A DNA stretch of 64,000 nucleotides from Nautilus pompilius (Eukaryota > Mollusca > Cephalopoda > Nautilida > Nautilidae): contig JACATO010000184.1 of assembly GCA_018389105.1 (NCBI GenBank), positions 1-64,000 of the forward strand, given 5' to 3'. Every line of letters starts with the position of its first letter. Position 1 is the first letter of the stretch. Below, in pieces: positions 36,401-50,193 of the stretch. The notes under the pieces were generated by a model. The model was given only the letters and a program-made list of their open reading frames with translations, was not told the origin of the DNA and did no database searches. The translations under genes were made by a program, and so were the position numbers.

Positions 36401-39400
36401 AGCTCTGAAAACCACATTCATCTATTGGTTATCAACAGTAATCTCTCAAACCAGAGGTGCATGGATAAAATTCTGGCACTAGAAATATCATTTCTTATAT
36501 GCCATAGCACTAGAATGGTCTTACAGCACATTAACAAGATCACATTCACTGTCACAGTCTATCAGCAGTAGCTCTAAGCCCTAAATATTGAGTTCTTGCT
36601 GTGGCCAATGAGATTACAGTATGTATTCTTGATGAATGCCTGGGACCGACTCCACTCCATATTCACCTGCAAGTAAACCCATCTCATGCACTCTCTCAGT
36701 TGCATCAGCATTCAAGAACAAAACACTTTTTTCCATCCTATGATTCAACACTACTTTATATCCATGTGTGCTAGTGCTGTTTCAAGCATATCAGTGCTCA
36801 AGGTGAACATATTTGCTACTGACTAGCTTTTTATCTTATGTAGGTATTTCCAGCTTTAACGCCCTTATGATCCATTAGTTGACAATTTATCTTTTATATA
36901 TATATATATATGTATACTCTTTAATGGAAGGAGTATATATATTTTTAATCTTCATGGTATATACATTGGAAAATCAAATCAAACTTGTTGTCATTTCTAT
37001 TAAGGTGTAATTAGGTTTTCATATATTTTCTGTAACAAAGTGGTTTATTATATAAAGAGAAGTTAGATATGACTAGATGAGTTAGAATAGAAGAAAAAGA
37101 TGTCAGTTTGTGATGTGCTCAGAAACATTGTGACATTGTTTTTTGTTGCTGGTCTAAACCAGACCTAAAACAAAAAAAAAACTTGACCATCAGGAACAAA
37201 CAGACAGTAAGGCTTTTATTATCTGTTATATCAATTTCAAATTGGTCAGCTTTAAGACAGTATAGCAGATGCAATTTTATTCAAATTTACAATGGTATCT
37301 ATTGTTTAAGAAGCATGGTTTATTAAACCTTACAAAACTGATCTTTAAAAAATTTGAATAGTTAAGGTATTCTGTTGATAGGTAGTAAAATAGGTATGCT
37401 TTTGTGCTATCTGTACAGTTAATTATGCAGGTAAAGAAGGGAAATTGTAATAGGCTTTTGTAGATTCAAAGTAAGCAAATGTTTTATAGCCCGAAGAAAT
37501 TACAATCTTTCTTAGAACAAAATTTTTGTAGAAATGTAATTTGACATTTTTTATAAACAAAAAATACTTTTATACAAAGAGTTGAAAAGTATATTGATCA
37601 GAATAAAAACTGTTCAGCGAAAAATGACAATAAAATGTTGCATGATGCAGTATATATAAATAAATGGATGGATTGTTATAGAGTGTTATCTACACTAGAG
37701 GGTGTCCGTAAAGTTACTATACAGTCTTACCAGTTTCGAATTGAACAGCCTGGAATAACTGTCTGGGCAGGATATCGTCTGATGGAATTGTGGGTCCACA
37801 GTTCTTCGACGGAACTGTTACAGGAGAAAGGTACCTGGACAAAGAGAAATGTCATCGTACCGCATTGAAACAACGAGTAACTTGTAGACTGTATAGTAAC
37901 TTTACGGACACCCTGTATATACAAAATAAATAATATCTGAAAGAAAGTAATTTAGTTTTAAAAATAGATAAAATTCCTGAAAACTTTTAAAAATACTACT
38001 ATAGTCTCATTTAACACTCTATTTACATTGCTTCTTTTACAGTTTCTTGTGATAAGAAAGTGTTGAAGTCAGGAACTGATGACATCAGAGCAAATGCTTC
38101 ATCATTTGTTCCTGGCTCAGAACCATTGAAATCTTTGGCTGAATCTGGTGGTTACTGGTCGCCACAGATCACTCAGGCTGTACCTTTTATACAACTCACT
38201 ATTTTAACGGATGGTACTGAACCTTGGATTTTCAAAGTGATATTCAAAGTAATTTATACCAGTAATATTACAATGGATATTGTAAACATGGATGGACAGA
38301 TAGTCAATACACAGGTAATATATTTATTATTTTAATCTCCAAGTAAATATATCTACATAGATATTTTGAAATAAATGTTTCCTCAAATACTGTACTTTTC
38401 ACTATTATGCATATAAAATTGAGTATATTGTATGTAGTTGCAAGGGTACTCTTATTTAGTGTATTAAAAATTTTCTCTCAAAGGTTAGAAATATGCTATA
38501 ATTTAAAATCACATTATTCGAATACCAAATTGTGTGATGTTAATAAGGCAATGATGAAAACTAGGCTTTTGTCAAGTTCAGGAGATTAAACATAGAAACA
38601 CCTTTTTTTTTTAAAATCTGCCTTGATGAATTAGGAAATTTTAGAGGGGGGAGGAGACTAATTAAAATTGTTTTTATTATTAATTAATTTTTTCGATTAG
38701 AAAATTCAGAAACCCAAAGAAACGAACCAGGATAACCAGTTTAGAAATTGTTCTAAAGTGCAGTGGACTTCTGAAAATTAAATCTAGTCCGCTTGCCCAG
38801 GCCTTGCATCCATTATGATAGCAGCAGAGTTTTTGTCAAAAAATTAGGTTCTAATGTACTAAAAGACCATATAGAAATCCAGCCAGGATAAAGGAACCAT
38901 TATTATCTTGCATGGATTAGTAAAAGATGCAATGAATTGATTACAGTTAACATGATATGGCCACTGAGATGCTTTAAGTTGGCTAATCTGCCTGATCCAC
39001 AGCCAGACAGTGCCACAATACCATAATTACTCATCAAGCAGGTTTTCTATTGACTGGATTTTACTACAGACTGGCCAGTCAAGATCAGGGGTGCACATTT
39101 AACCACTCTTGCACAAGACTGCTACCTCCAAGTATGTCACTTAAGAAACTGCTTTTAAATAGCAAATGGGTCCATAGTTCTTGTCAGCACTGTTTTTGAT
39201 GCAGGTTATTGCCTGCTGGAAACATTTGGACACATTCAAACTGGTGATGTTTCCAATAGTGAGTGCTTTTTAATGATGAAATTCATTGTCACTTATTTCA
39301 TGCTTATAGATATCTGAGTGTGGATCATCATAGAGACAAGTTTGCAGTGTTAATTTTAGATTGAGAATAAACTTTAAGGCCTTTTTCAAGAGACTTGTGA

Positions 39401-42400
39401 ACTATGTGAGCAGAAGATGCATGGCTACCAGATTGTACTTATTACTAGGAGGAATGCAAAAGTGATTTTTTGTTTCAAACACTCCTGCATTTATAATTAA
39501 CATTTTCACCTTTCATCATAAAGCTGCTATAACATGATTGTTTGTTTGAAAGAAAATTAATAACTGATTTGTTTTTCAACATATAAAGATTTCAGGCCCT
39601 CATTTGTATTAATATATTATCATTCAGTCAGTTTTGGTTATGTTTTCTATAAACTAATTGCTGATTTTAAGGAAGCAGAGAGTTATTGTTTATACACAGA
39701 GAGTATTTTTTATTAGAGATGATATAAAGTAAAATGTTAATTTGGTCAAATTTCCATAGAAGCAAAAGATCAATCTATACAAGTTACAAAATTCTAGGGT
39801 TTGGGAAATTACATACTGTATAGTTAGTTCTACTTCTGAAGAAACAAAGAAGGCATTTAGAAATTATAGCAAACAATAGATTTCTTTTTTTTTTAGCCTG
39901 AATTTTATTACAGTACTTTAATGGAGGAATGATATTATGATTTGTAGATGTACCTACAGTCAGTAAATCAAAGGATGATTGGCATAGTCAACATTATTTT
40001 TTGCCATCTTTGTATTGTATACAGTTGATAAATTGTCTGCACATGCTTGAAATTAGATTTTTGAGCATTTCACTTCAAGCAGATTTGTTCATCTAGTTTC
40101 TGTAGAAACAGGGTTTCTGAGCATTAAGTATTTGACATTATGTTAATGCTCGTGAGTGAAAGATTTCTGGATGTATGTGGTTGGCCAGTCTATTGTAGTG
40201 ATGATGTTTGTCTTAAAGAATGCATTGACAGCTCAGTTTTGTGTGACCTAATACTGTTGTATTGGAACAAACTCTGGTGGCAGTTTTTGATGAAGAAACA
40301 GGACTGTTGACCCGAAAATCTCATCTTAAGGTATCCTTCACTATTACAGTGATGACCTTGAATAGTGAATGACCAAGAAAGTCAAAATGCCGGCTTTTCT
40401 TCACATTGTTTCCATTGCCATAATGCCCAAACTGACTGAATTACATTGGCGGCAGCATTGCACTCTTTTCAATGATACCATAAATGTAATTTTCAGCTTC
40501 TGATGTTTTTTTCATGATAACTCTGTTTATCTGACTACCTGAATTTGTTAGATTTTGGTGTGGTGATTACCCTGTTTTTTGCAAGGCTAAACTTTTTAAT
40601 CATTCACTTATCATGACCACCTGTACAACATGGACACTCTGCTGGGCCTATTATTGTTATCACTGATCTGTATACATATAGAAAGATTGTAAAACCTTAA
40701 AATTCACTTTATACTTACAGCTCTATACCTGTAGATAAACAAATATCTGTTTTGAGCCTTTTGTTTTATATTGTGAACTTTTAAATCTAGTGATCATGTG
40801 TTTTTGGAGTATGTTTTCATGTTTCCTATATCTGAGTCAACAATAACTGGTGGCAATCTACATTTTACTTATAAGAATATCAATAAACTGTACCCTAAAT
40901 TCCAATATCTGTAGAATTTTGTGCCCAGTAAGTATGTTTCATTTTAAGGAGTTCCTGAAAATTGATAAATTATTGTTATTGAACATTGAAAATGGTCATT
41001 ATTTAGTTGGTATCTTGAAAATATTGGGTTTAGATATTTCAATTCATATATAAAAGTTAACTTATATCAGATAATTAAGATGAGAATCTTTGTTTCACAT
41101 CTTTTACTCTTAAGGTTAATTTAATGATATTTTGAGTAAAAGCAAATTCAGATCAGAGTAAAATGAAATGACCATTAAGTATTATTTAAAGAAAAATTAC
41201 ACTTTCTGTTAATGAAATAAACAAATATAAAACTGTGCAGTATGCTTTCAATAAAAAAGTTTCTGATTATAGTGAATTTTAATGAAAAATTGGATACTTG
41301 AAAAAGAGGTATTTGTTTTATTTATTTCTGCAACAACAGATTTCCTAACTTTGTTATAATGGATTTTTAATAGTGAATAATCTATGGTCTTTCAAGGGGT
41401 GTTGTGATGAATGATCTAGCTTTTGTTTGGATACTGAACTGAACTCTGGAACTACTTGACAGCACTGACAGAATTTATCTAAAAATGTATTTTAATTTTA
41501 ATTTAAAAATACTAGTATTACTGGTGCATAAAGAAATGTACAATTTTTAACAAAGACAGTTGATTATAAATAATAAAAAAAAACTCACTGAAGATGTTTT
41601 AAATCTAGAAGACTTTTTGCACAATAATACTTCAAGTTTGCTTTAAATTTATTGCACAAAGAGAAACAGAAAATAAAATTGATAACTCAAACTTTAAACA
41701 TCTTAGATAAAAAAAAGGATGTTATATAACAAAGTTAAGTAATCTAATTGTGAAAATGATAGTATATAAGGTTTGCATTATATTATTATTAATTAATATT
41801 ACAAAAATTAATTTTGAAAAGGGGTATTAGTTAATATAAAAATATTGGTGAGATGTCTGATATTCCTAACTATCATTTACATATGCAGATTTAAAATACA
41901 ATAGGATAAGCCTGAGCACTAAACTCTTGGTAATCCATTAGTACTCTTTTAAACATCAGATATAATACTGTTCTGAACAACCCCCATATATGTACTATGG
42001 TCATTAATCCTTTGACAGCGATAATTTCATATTTTTTTTACCCAAATTCATGTGGAGTTTCCACATTACAGTCTGACCTCTTAAATTCTGAATTCTAAAG
42101 TTTGGAAATTTTGATGTCTAAAATTTTTATTCTCAAAAATTCAGAAAATCATCTGGAATTTGGATTGTGCACCAAGTCATATTTGTTCCATCGCTTATGG
42201 AATAGGGCGAAGTGTATCATGAAGAAAGGAAACTAAGTCAAAATGTTTGTATTTGCAAGATTGGTTACATTAATAATAGACAGAATTTGTATTTTAGATG
42301 CTCATAGAGAGAAACTTTCTGTCAACTCTGAGACTTATGTTACTGATTTTTCTAAGTTAGTGAAATCATGGGAACTTACTCCTAAACAAATTTATAATGT

Positions 42401-45400
42401 TGACAAGACTGCTGTGTATTGGAGGTGTTTACCTCATATGACACTAATGAAAAGAAGGTGGAGGAAGTCAAAGAGGGAAGGGATAGGCTTACAGTTCTTC
42501 TGTTAATGCTGGAAGCATCCATAAATGTAAGTTGCTCATAGTAGGGAAGAGTGCAGAGTGCAAAGCTTCATGCTCTTAAAGGGATTAGAGTTCTTTCTAT
42601 AAACCACAAGGCTAACAGAGTTGGATCAGTTGAGAAATAACCTTAGATTGGTTTAATCATAATTTTGTACCCAAGGCTCTTGCCTGTTGTTGTAAAACTG
42701 AGCTGGCAGCTGATTGTAAAATCGTCCTTCTCTTACATAACTGCTCAGCACACCTACCTGTTGAGCAGATAGATGGATGCTGATAATGTTTTTCACACTT
42801 CCAAATTGTACTTCATTAATTCAACCAATGGATCAGGAAGTTACCAGACCTTTCAAGAATAAATATAGAAGTTTCCTTCACTGTTAGTAATTGCTATTCT
42901 ACTGATGGAAAAATAGAGGAATTTGGAATTCATTTTAGTATTAATGATGCACCGTGGTGTCTGGCTGAGGACGGGACCACACTAGAATTTGATGGATCAA
43001 ACTATATCCATCAACAATGCTTGAATACACAAATGATTAGTCTGCTGAGGAATTTGAATGTTTTCATAGCAACCTGGAGTGAGCAAGGGTAGCAGGACTT
43101 TCAAGCTATATTCATTGTATGAACAGTGATTTTACAAAAGAATTAAATGAAGAGGATATAATGATGTGGCTTAAACGTGATCAGGATGCACCAGTTGTTG
43201 AGCAGCTCACAGACCTAGATATAATGGAGTTTGTTATAACTCAAAGCCAGTTGATAGGGAAGATAAAGATTGTAAAAAGAGAAGATTTCCATGAATGAGA
43301 GAATTCATTTCAGTGTTTAGTTTATTAAATTTCTTAAAATGAGAAGTTTTTTATGTTACAGATAATGCAGGTATACAGATTGGTATAAAATATTCTAAAG
43401 TAGCAGCCAAAACACAAAAAGCAAGTAACGTTGCATAAAATGTTCAAGAAGGTTGGCAAGAAATGTACTGCTGTCTCTTCTGATGAAATGATGGATATTT
43501 CCCCAGCATCTACAGTTGCCTCAATCTCTGCCACCCCAGACTTTACACCACTTCCCCCTCTCCTTCAACTTCCTCATTGTCTATAAGAATTGATCCTCCA
43601 CTGACTTCTATATCACTTTCTACACTGGATGAGTTGAATGAGATAAGTGACCCAGATTCTCCTGCTCCTTGAATATCTACATCCTATAATCCAACACAGA
43701 TGTAATTCTTCAGATGTTATCTCCAAATCTGCAGATGGTTATTAATACTTATCAATAAAAACTTTACAATTTTAGTTTATTACTTTGTACTGAACTGTAT
43801 TTCCCTATTAATTTATTTCAGTATAATTGTTTTTGTGTATTGTTTATTACACAGATTACAGTATGTGATCCTTTTACAGAATATTTTGTTACTCCTGTTG
43901 ATTATATATATATATATATATGGTGTGTAATGGAAATCTATCTTTTAAGTTGAGAGATGAGCAAGATCATGCTACAGAACATGACTGTGCTCTGTAAGTA
44001 CAGTAATTATTTCAAATAATTGTATTATTAGTAGTTTTGACTTATATTTGTACTTTAGAGTACTACTTAGGGCCAAATATCATTTTTTTAAAAATATATT
44101 AATACAATACATATTTCACTATCAGTAGACTGAAAGACCCAGGTCCCAAGGATTCTGAATTTAAGAGGTCAGACTATTACTTTTGTAAATCTGTGTTGAC
44201 TGTCTGCATTGAATTGCTTTAGTATAGTAGTCTCAGAGCATTTTAGATACTACAGATCTTTTATTGAATAGCCCACAATTGCTAAGTTTACCTTTGGTGG
44301 ACTCTTTAAAAACTGGAGTGGCATTTACTTCATTCTGTGTTGTTGTTACTTTTCTTTTGTCAATTTAAAAATTGGATTTTTTAAATATCTTTATTTTTCT
44401 GAAAATCTTTTTTTGCTGACTATGGAATTTCAGTGTCAGAATAAACTTATCCACTTAGTAACTGAATATTCACTGACAACATAATCTGCTCCATATTTGT
44501 GTTATCACCTAACAGCAGATACTATAAATTAATAATCATAAAACTGGCTCAATATTCAGTAACTCAATATGCCATGAAATATGAGATGCCAGTTTATCAC
44601 ATTCTTACTTTCATCGATATGTCATTTTATTAACTATAAACTTTGTAATTTATATTTATTTGCAGCCTTTTACAATCTCTGATACCACAACTGTACGAAG
44701 TATGGTAGTTGATCTGCCAGGTGTGTCTGGTAGCATGATCAGAATCTACGCCTCCAGAGCAAGCATGAAAAATGCACCTCGTATATCTTCAGTGGCAATC
44801 ACAACTTGCTACCAACGATCAGGTAAGATTTTTTTCCAAATAAATTTTTGATTTATGAACTGATATAAATTTGAATTTTGTTTAACTATCTTGAAGCAAA
44901 GGTACCATGAATAAATAGTTGAAAATTAGTTTTTATGTTGAACTCAGATTTATAGAGACAACTGTGGCTTGAACTTGTAGCCATGCCACCTGCCAAGCAG
45001 CAACTGTTGATCTTTAATATGTTGTATTTATGTCCAAGTTGACACTTTGACTATATATAATTTAATGAGTTCAGGCCACAGGTTCTTAAAAAAAATTGAA
45101 TTTGTGGAAAAACTATTATACTATGATTTCAAAAGTATACACACTGTGTTGCCAATTCTAATTACTTAGAATTTTGTTTAATGAAATAAAAATTAGTGCA
45201 TGAACTTGGAACACCATTCAAGGCACACAGTTTATATTATTTATATTACCAGAAGCTGGTCCTTGCATTTAGGAAAAAATTTCTGAAAAATATGAAGTTA
45301 TTTTTAGATCTGCTCATTTAAGAAGCAATGATAAAATAAGTACTGCAGAATCAAACTCTTAACAAAAATAAAGTTATAATATTTTTGGTAATTTTAAAAA

Positions 45401-48400
45401 TAAATGAGGTTTTGGGATGCCAAATCAAAATGGCTGGTAGGTAAACATGCATGCAAGAAAAAATGTAAATTCAGCATGTAAGTGACAGGTAGATTGATTA
45501 TATTTTAAAATCTTGGCAGAAACTCTAGATAAAACTGCAAAAATAAAAATATATATAAATTAATAGAATTTGTTGATAAATCTTTTCTTTTTTTTAATTT
45601 GCTTACAATATTTTTTTTAGCTACAACTGGAGTCCACATGACCTTTACTACACGAGCATACTGCAATTCATCTGAATATATTTGCAGTGATATGAAATGC
45701 ATTTCAAGTTCAAAGGTAAGTTAAATAACATAAACCTTTATGTAAAGGTTACTTTATTTAGTTATCAAAGAGAAGTAAAGTTGTAACATCAGACTATCAT
45801 ACATACTGTATCTTTTTATGTGAAGTAATTAAATCTTTTCCTGTCAAAGTCAGATCTTCAGTCGATGATCACATCCCACTGATTGCCAAAGTTGGAGATC
45901 ACTGATCTAATGAAGTTTTTCTGACACACATTAGATGACTGGTCAGTAGCACTGGATATTGTTAATTTAAACATTGGCAAATGCCTTTGGAGGAATTCTG
46001 AATCATCTGTCAATGGAGAAGTGAATCAGTTAATGGAAATGTCATTTCCTGGTTTAAAAAATGGCAGTGATCACAAAAAGAAAAGATCAATTTTCTGCTC
46101 AACAAGTTGCTGAAATTATCGCTGATTCAGATCCAGGAAGACACTGAAGTATACAAAAGGCGAGGATTTTGCTGCTCGAGTGTTCTGTAAACATTGCAGT
46201 GTGCCTCTCTCTGACATGAAATGTTTTGACTTACCATTTTGTGAAGTATTACTGAAATATAAAGCACAAGATCAAAGAAATAAAAATTGACAAATGGTTT
46301 ATTTCTGCTAATAAAGAGTGTTAAAATATTGAAAATATTGGCATTTTACGGGTATAAACTAAAAAAAAAAAACCTTGTCAGGAAAAGAGTTAACTAATTG
46401 TCTTTTTTAATGATAGTATGTTCATACAGAATTGGAAAGTTAGTTCATTTAGGAAAATGTTTCATAGAGATATTTTTTTTACCATGAAGTTGTGATATAT
46501 TTAAAATTTCAGGTTTGCAATGGAATAGAAGATTGTACAGATGGTGTAGATGAAACAAATTGTGGAACTACAAGTAAGTTAGGGTTTATACTAAGATTAT
46601 TTTTGGTTTAAATTTTTTAAAAATTACAATACATATGATTTTATAAATAATTTGCCATTCAATTTGAACAAAGAATTTTCCTTTTTCTTTTAACCCGTCA
46701 GAACATACAAAGAACAATATGCATTGGATATTACACTAAATATTATATTTTACAATGACTTGTGTGAAATATGTATATATATTTTCAGCCATTTGGTTTA
46801 TTTTTTTTTTTAAAATAAATGAACTCCACTGCATCATGCCTTAGTTATTTGAACCAAAAATTGCTAAATACGTTATACATATTCCATTTGCATCTAAAAT
46901 GAGCAAAGAATTAATTAAAATGCTCCACTATAATATAGAGCTTTCATTATCTGATCTATGGATCTTTTTCATATAATATTAATGAAACAGCACTAGTTTG
47001 CTTTAGATCTATATGTATAGTATGGGTGAAATATAAGATTACTATTTGTAATTTATGCATGTACATATACATTTTGATAGCGAAAAAAAATTACCAATTA
47101 GTCACTATCATAATCAACTCACTCTATGGATCTTCATGAATAAAATATTAAAATATGTTTTGTGGTTGAAACACATTTTTCCACAAAAATGTAAATGATT
47201 CTTGAATTTCAATGATTTAGTTAGTACCCTTTAAGACAAATTGGAACCAATTTATATTTTAGTTCTTTTAAACATACAAAAATAGTGACATTAAGGAAAA
47301 ATTATAGTTGAAAACAGATTTTATTCTCATCTGCTCAACACTTTTTAGTTATTGTAAAATACTGCATGGGGTTTATACATAATTCAAAAGAAACAAAACA
47401 ACAGCCAAGATATTTTAAATATCACTTATTCTTAATAATAAACTGTTCTTTGTTCATTCATAGTTTCTTCTTTAAATGAAACAAAGCATCTACACTAAAA
47501 TGTTTTTAAAATTTTTTAACTAACAATTACAAAATTTATTTATAGCTATTTCTAAATTCATCATGTAACTTTACTTTCATCTGTCTTACTTCTTGCTCCT
47601 TAATATAATTTTCCTGATTTTCAAACATTAGCTCTGTCTTATTATACTTAATTCTTTGAATAGATATCTATCTCTAAAATGACAAGAAGTTTTATCATAG
47701 AGCTGACGCTTTATTTTTGAACATATTGGATACTGGTTTTGCCTGTATGTCTTGAATGATTAAATGTATTCTGATCTTACTCCTGAAATCATGCTGAATT
47801 GTTGCAAAAACTATGACATCATATTAATATATGTGCATTTTGATTCATTGCTTCGTTTTTGTCTCTTGCATTTGCATTATCATGTCCTACAAAATGTGCG
47901 TGTAGTATTGTCCCGCTTTGTATGCTTTATCAGAATCATCCCTAATTTGATTTCTTTTTCAGCATCTGTAACAGTTCCCATGACAACTAGTCGTAAGTTA
48001 CATTTTTACTTTTGAAGTAAAAAGAAAACACTTTTTGTTTATACTCATGTAAAATATTGAACACTTAATGTATGAGAAATATTAAATTTACATTCTCTAT
48101 TTTTCTGAAAAGGATATGATATAGTAGTTTTTTTAAAAAATGAATAGATTCACATCTTGACATAAAAGAAATTGGGTAGTGCATAACTTATGTTAATCAA
48201 AAGCAAAACGTTTTAGCAGTAAGCCATTTTAATGGCTGAGTGAAAATCATGTCTGAGTTTGGATTGTGTTGCTTATGTATCTAAAACTGCCAGTGTGTGC
48301 AAATATGGCATGGGGATGCTACAAAGAAGTCCATAGATGGCAGATAATTGAAATTAAAAAAAAAAACAATGGACTTTTCTGCTCCTATACAGAGAAATTA

Positions 48401-50159
48401 TTAATGAAATGTACCAGAATAGTGTTCAGAAGATTTTAATGACCGTGATTACCATGCTTGTTGAATTTCCCAAGATAGTCGCATCAATGTAAGCAGGCCA
48501 GACATAATTTGACCAGTCAGAATTTTCAATGTAATTTAAGGATATGGAAAGTGATACATTGGTCTAATGAAAGTCAGTTTTTCCTGCACTATTGATGCTT
48601 GTAATGATAAATTGTCAGGGTGTGAGGATGTATGTCTTATGACAGAAAGCTTAAGTTTCTTTTTTACATGAACCCCTAAATTCCAACAGGTACCAAAAAA
48701 GAATTTTTTAGCTCTCTTTTTTTCATTCTGATGATAACCCACTTGCTACTAGACCAGTATTTATGGACAAAAACACCATTCTGCACCATACAGCTACAGT
48801 GGTGCATTTGGTAAAGAATACCACAGATATACATTTGGCATTTTGTTACAAAATGAGATATATCTACACAAAATGATGTTATACTTATTTACATCAGATA
48901 TCATGATCAAGCTTTCAAGATATTGTGGCATTTTCTTAGAAAAATATCAGTGATACATCTATCACTATGTGCTTTACTTCACATCCATTTTATAAAGTGC
49001 TCTATAATGCCAGAAAGTAAGCAAATATCATCATTTAATTCTTTTCATTCCAAAATATTGGTACTTTATTGCATTAGGTCATTTTTTAACCAGATGTGGA
49101 GTTAAGATCATACAGTAGTTTAGCACAAAATTTGTTTCTGGAAATTCCTGTGATGCCTATCTTATATCAAAGTGTCTGTATCACTTCACTTTTACTTTTA
49201 AGATCACTAAGACCTTAATCCACTAAGTTCTAAAATTTTTGTTCTGATGTTGATAAAAGAAAGGAAAATTAGCATTCTGCCATTTAGTTTCACTAAAACC
49301 CAAAGATATGCAGTCACAATAGCCTGGAATATGCTCTGTATTATAAGTGATTTATTAGCAACATTAATAACCATGAAGTATTTATTTAGTGCTTTAGTTC
49401 TCCTCCAGTTGAGGACTGAACTATATCATCAGAGAGCAAACCATGTGATGTAAAACAATGTCCTGGTATATTACGTGCAAGCATAATTTACACAAAAATG
49501 TAGTGTATTACTGCCATTTGTGACTATAACTTTGTACACAAAACCAGCACACCTGACCAGTATTTAACAACAGTCGAATTTTTCAGCTGAAGAATTCTAT
49601 TGCAGTGAATATTAGCAATTTTATATCTAAGAAAATGTTCAATTTGTCTTCTAGGTTTTGAGTATTTCATGTAATTTATAGTTCAAATTAAGCATATGCA
49701 GGTTTCAGATTAATCTCTTTGGTGGATTGCACTTTTTGACTTGACTATTACATCCTACTTCTATTTAAAACCTCTGAGACAAATCATTAAGAAAAATGAA
49801 AAAGAATAAACCACTCTGCCTCTTAGCCAAATATTAATTATGCCGCTTAGTTAATAGGGATAAGTACAGCTGATTTAAATTTAAAAATAAACACATTGCT
49901 AAGTTCTATGTTAAAGATTAACCCTTTATGGTTATTGCTTTGTCTGTTGCAAGGTCGTAGGTGAGATAGCTGTGAATTCAACAGTTAAGATGCCATAAAA
50001 TTAGATTAATTTTCTTTTTCTATTTGTAGAACTACCAAACTGGTCAAGCTGGTTAACTTGGTCAGCTTGTAGTGTTGATTGTGGAAAAGGAGTTCAAGTG
50101 AGATACAGGTAATTAAATTTTGCTTCTAGTTAGTTTACAAAACAAACAAACAAAAAAAA

Positions 50160-50193
<34 letters not shown>

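Noticed and set aside
35580-36840. Open frames on both strands suggesting a gene
   Set aside because: Frames are short and overlapping, with no recognised domain or splice context; more likely an old unclassified repeat.
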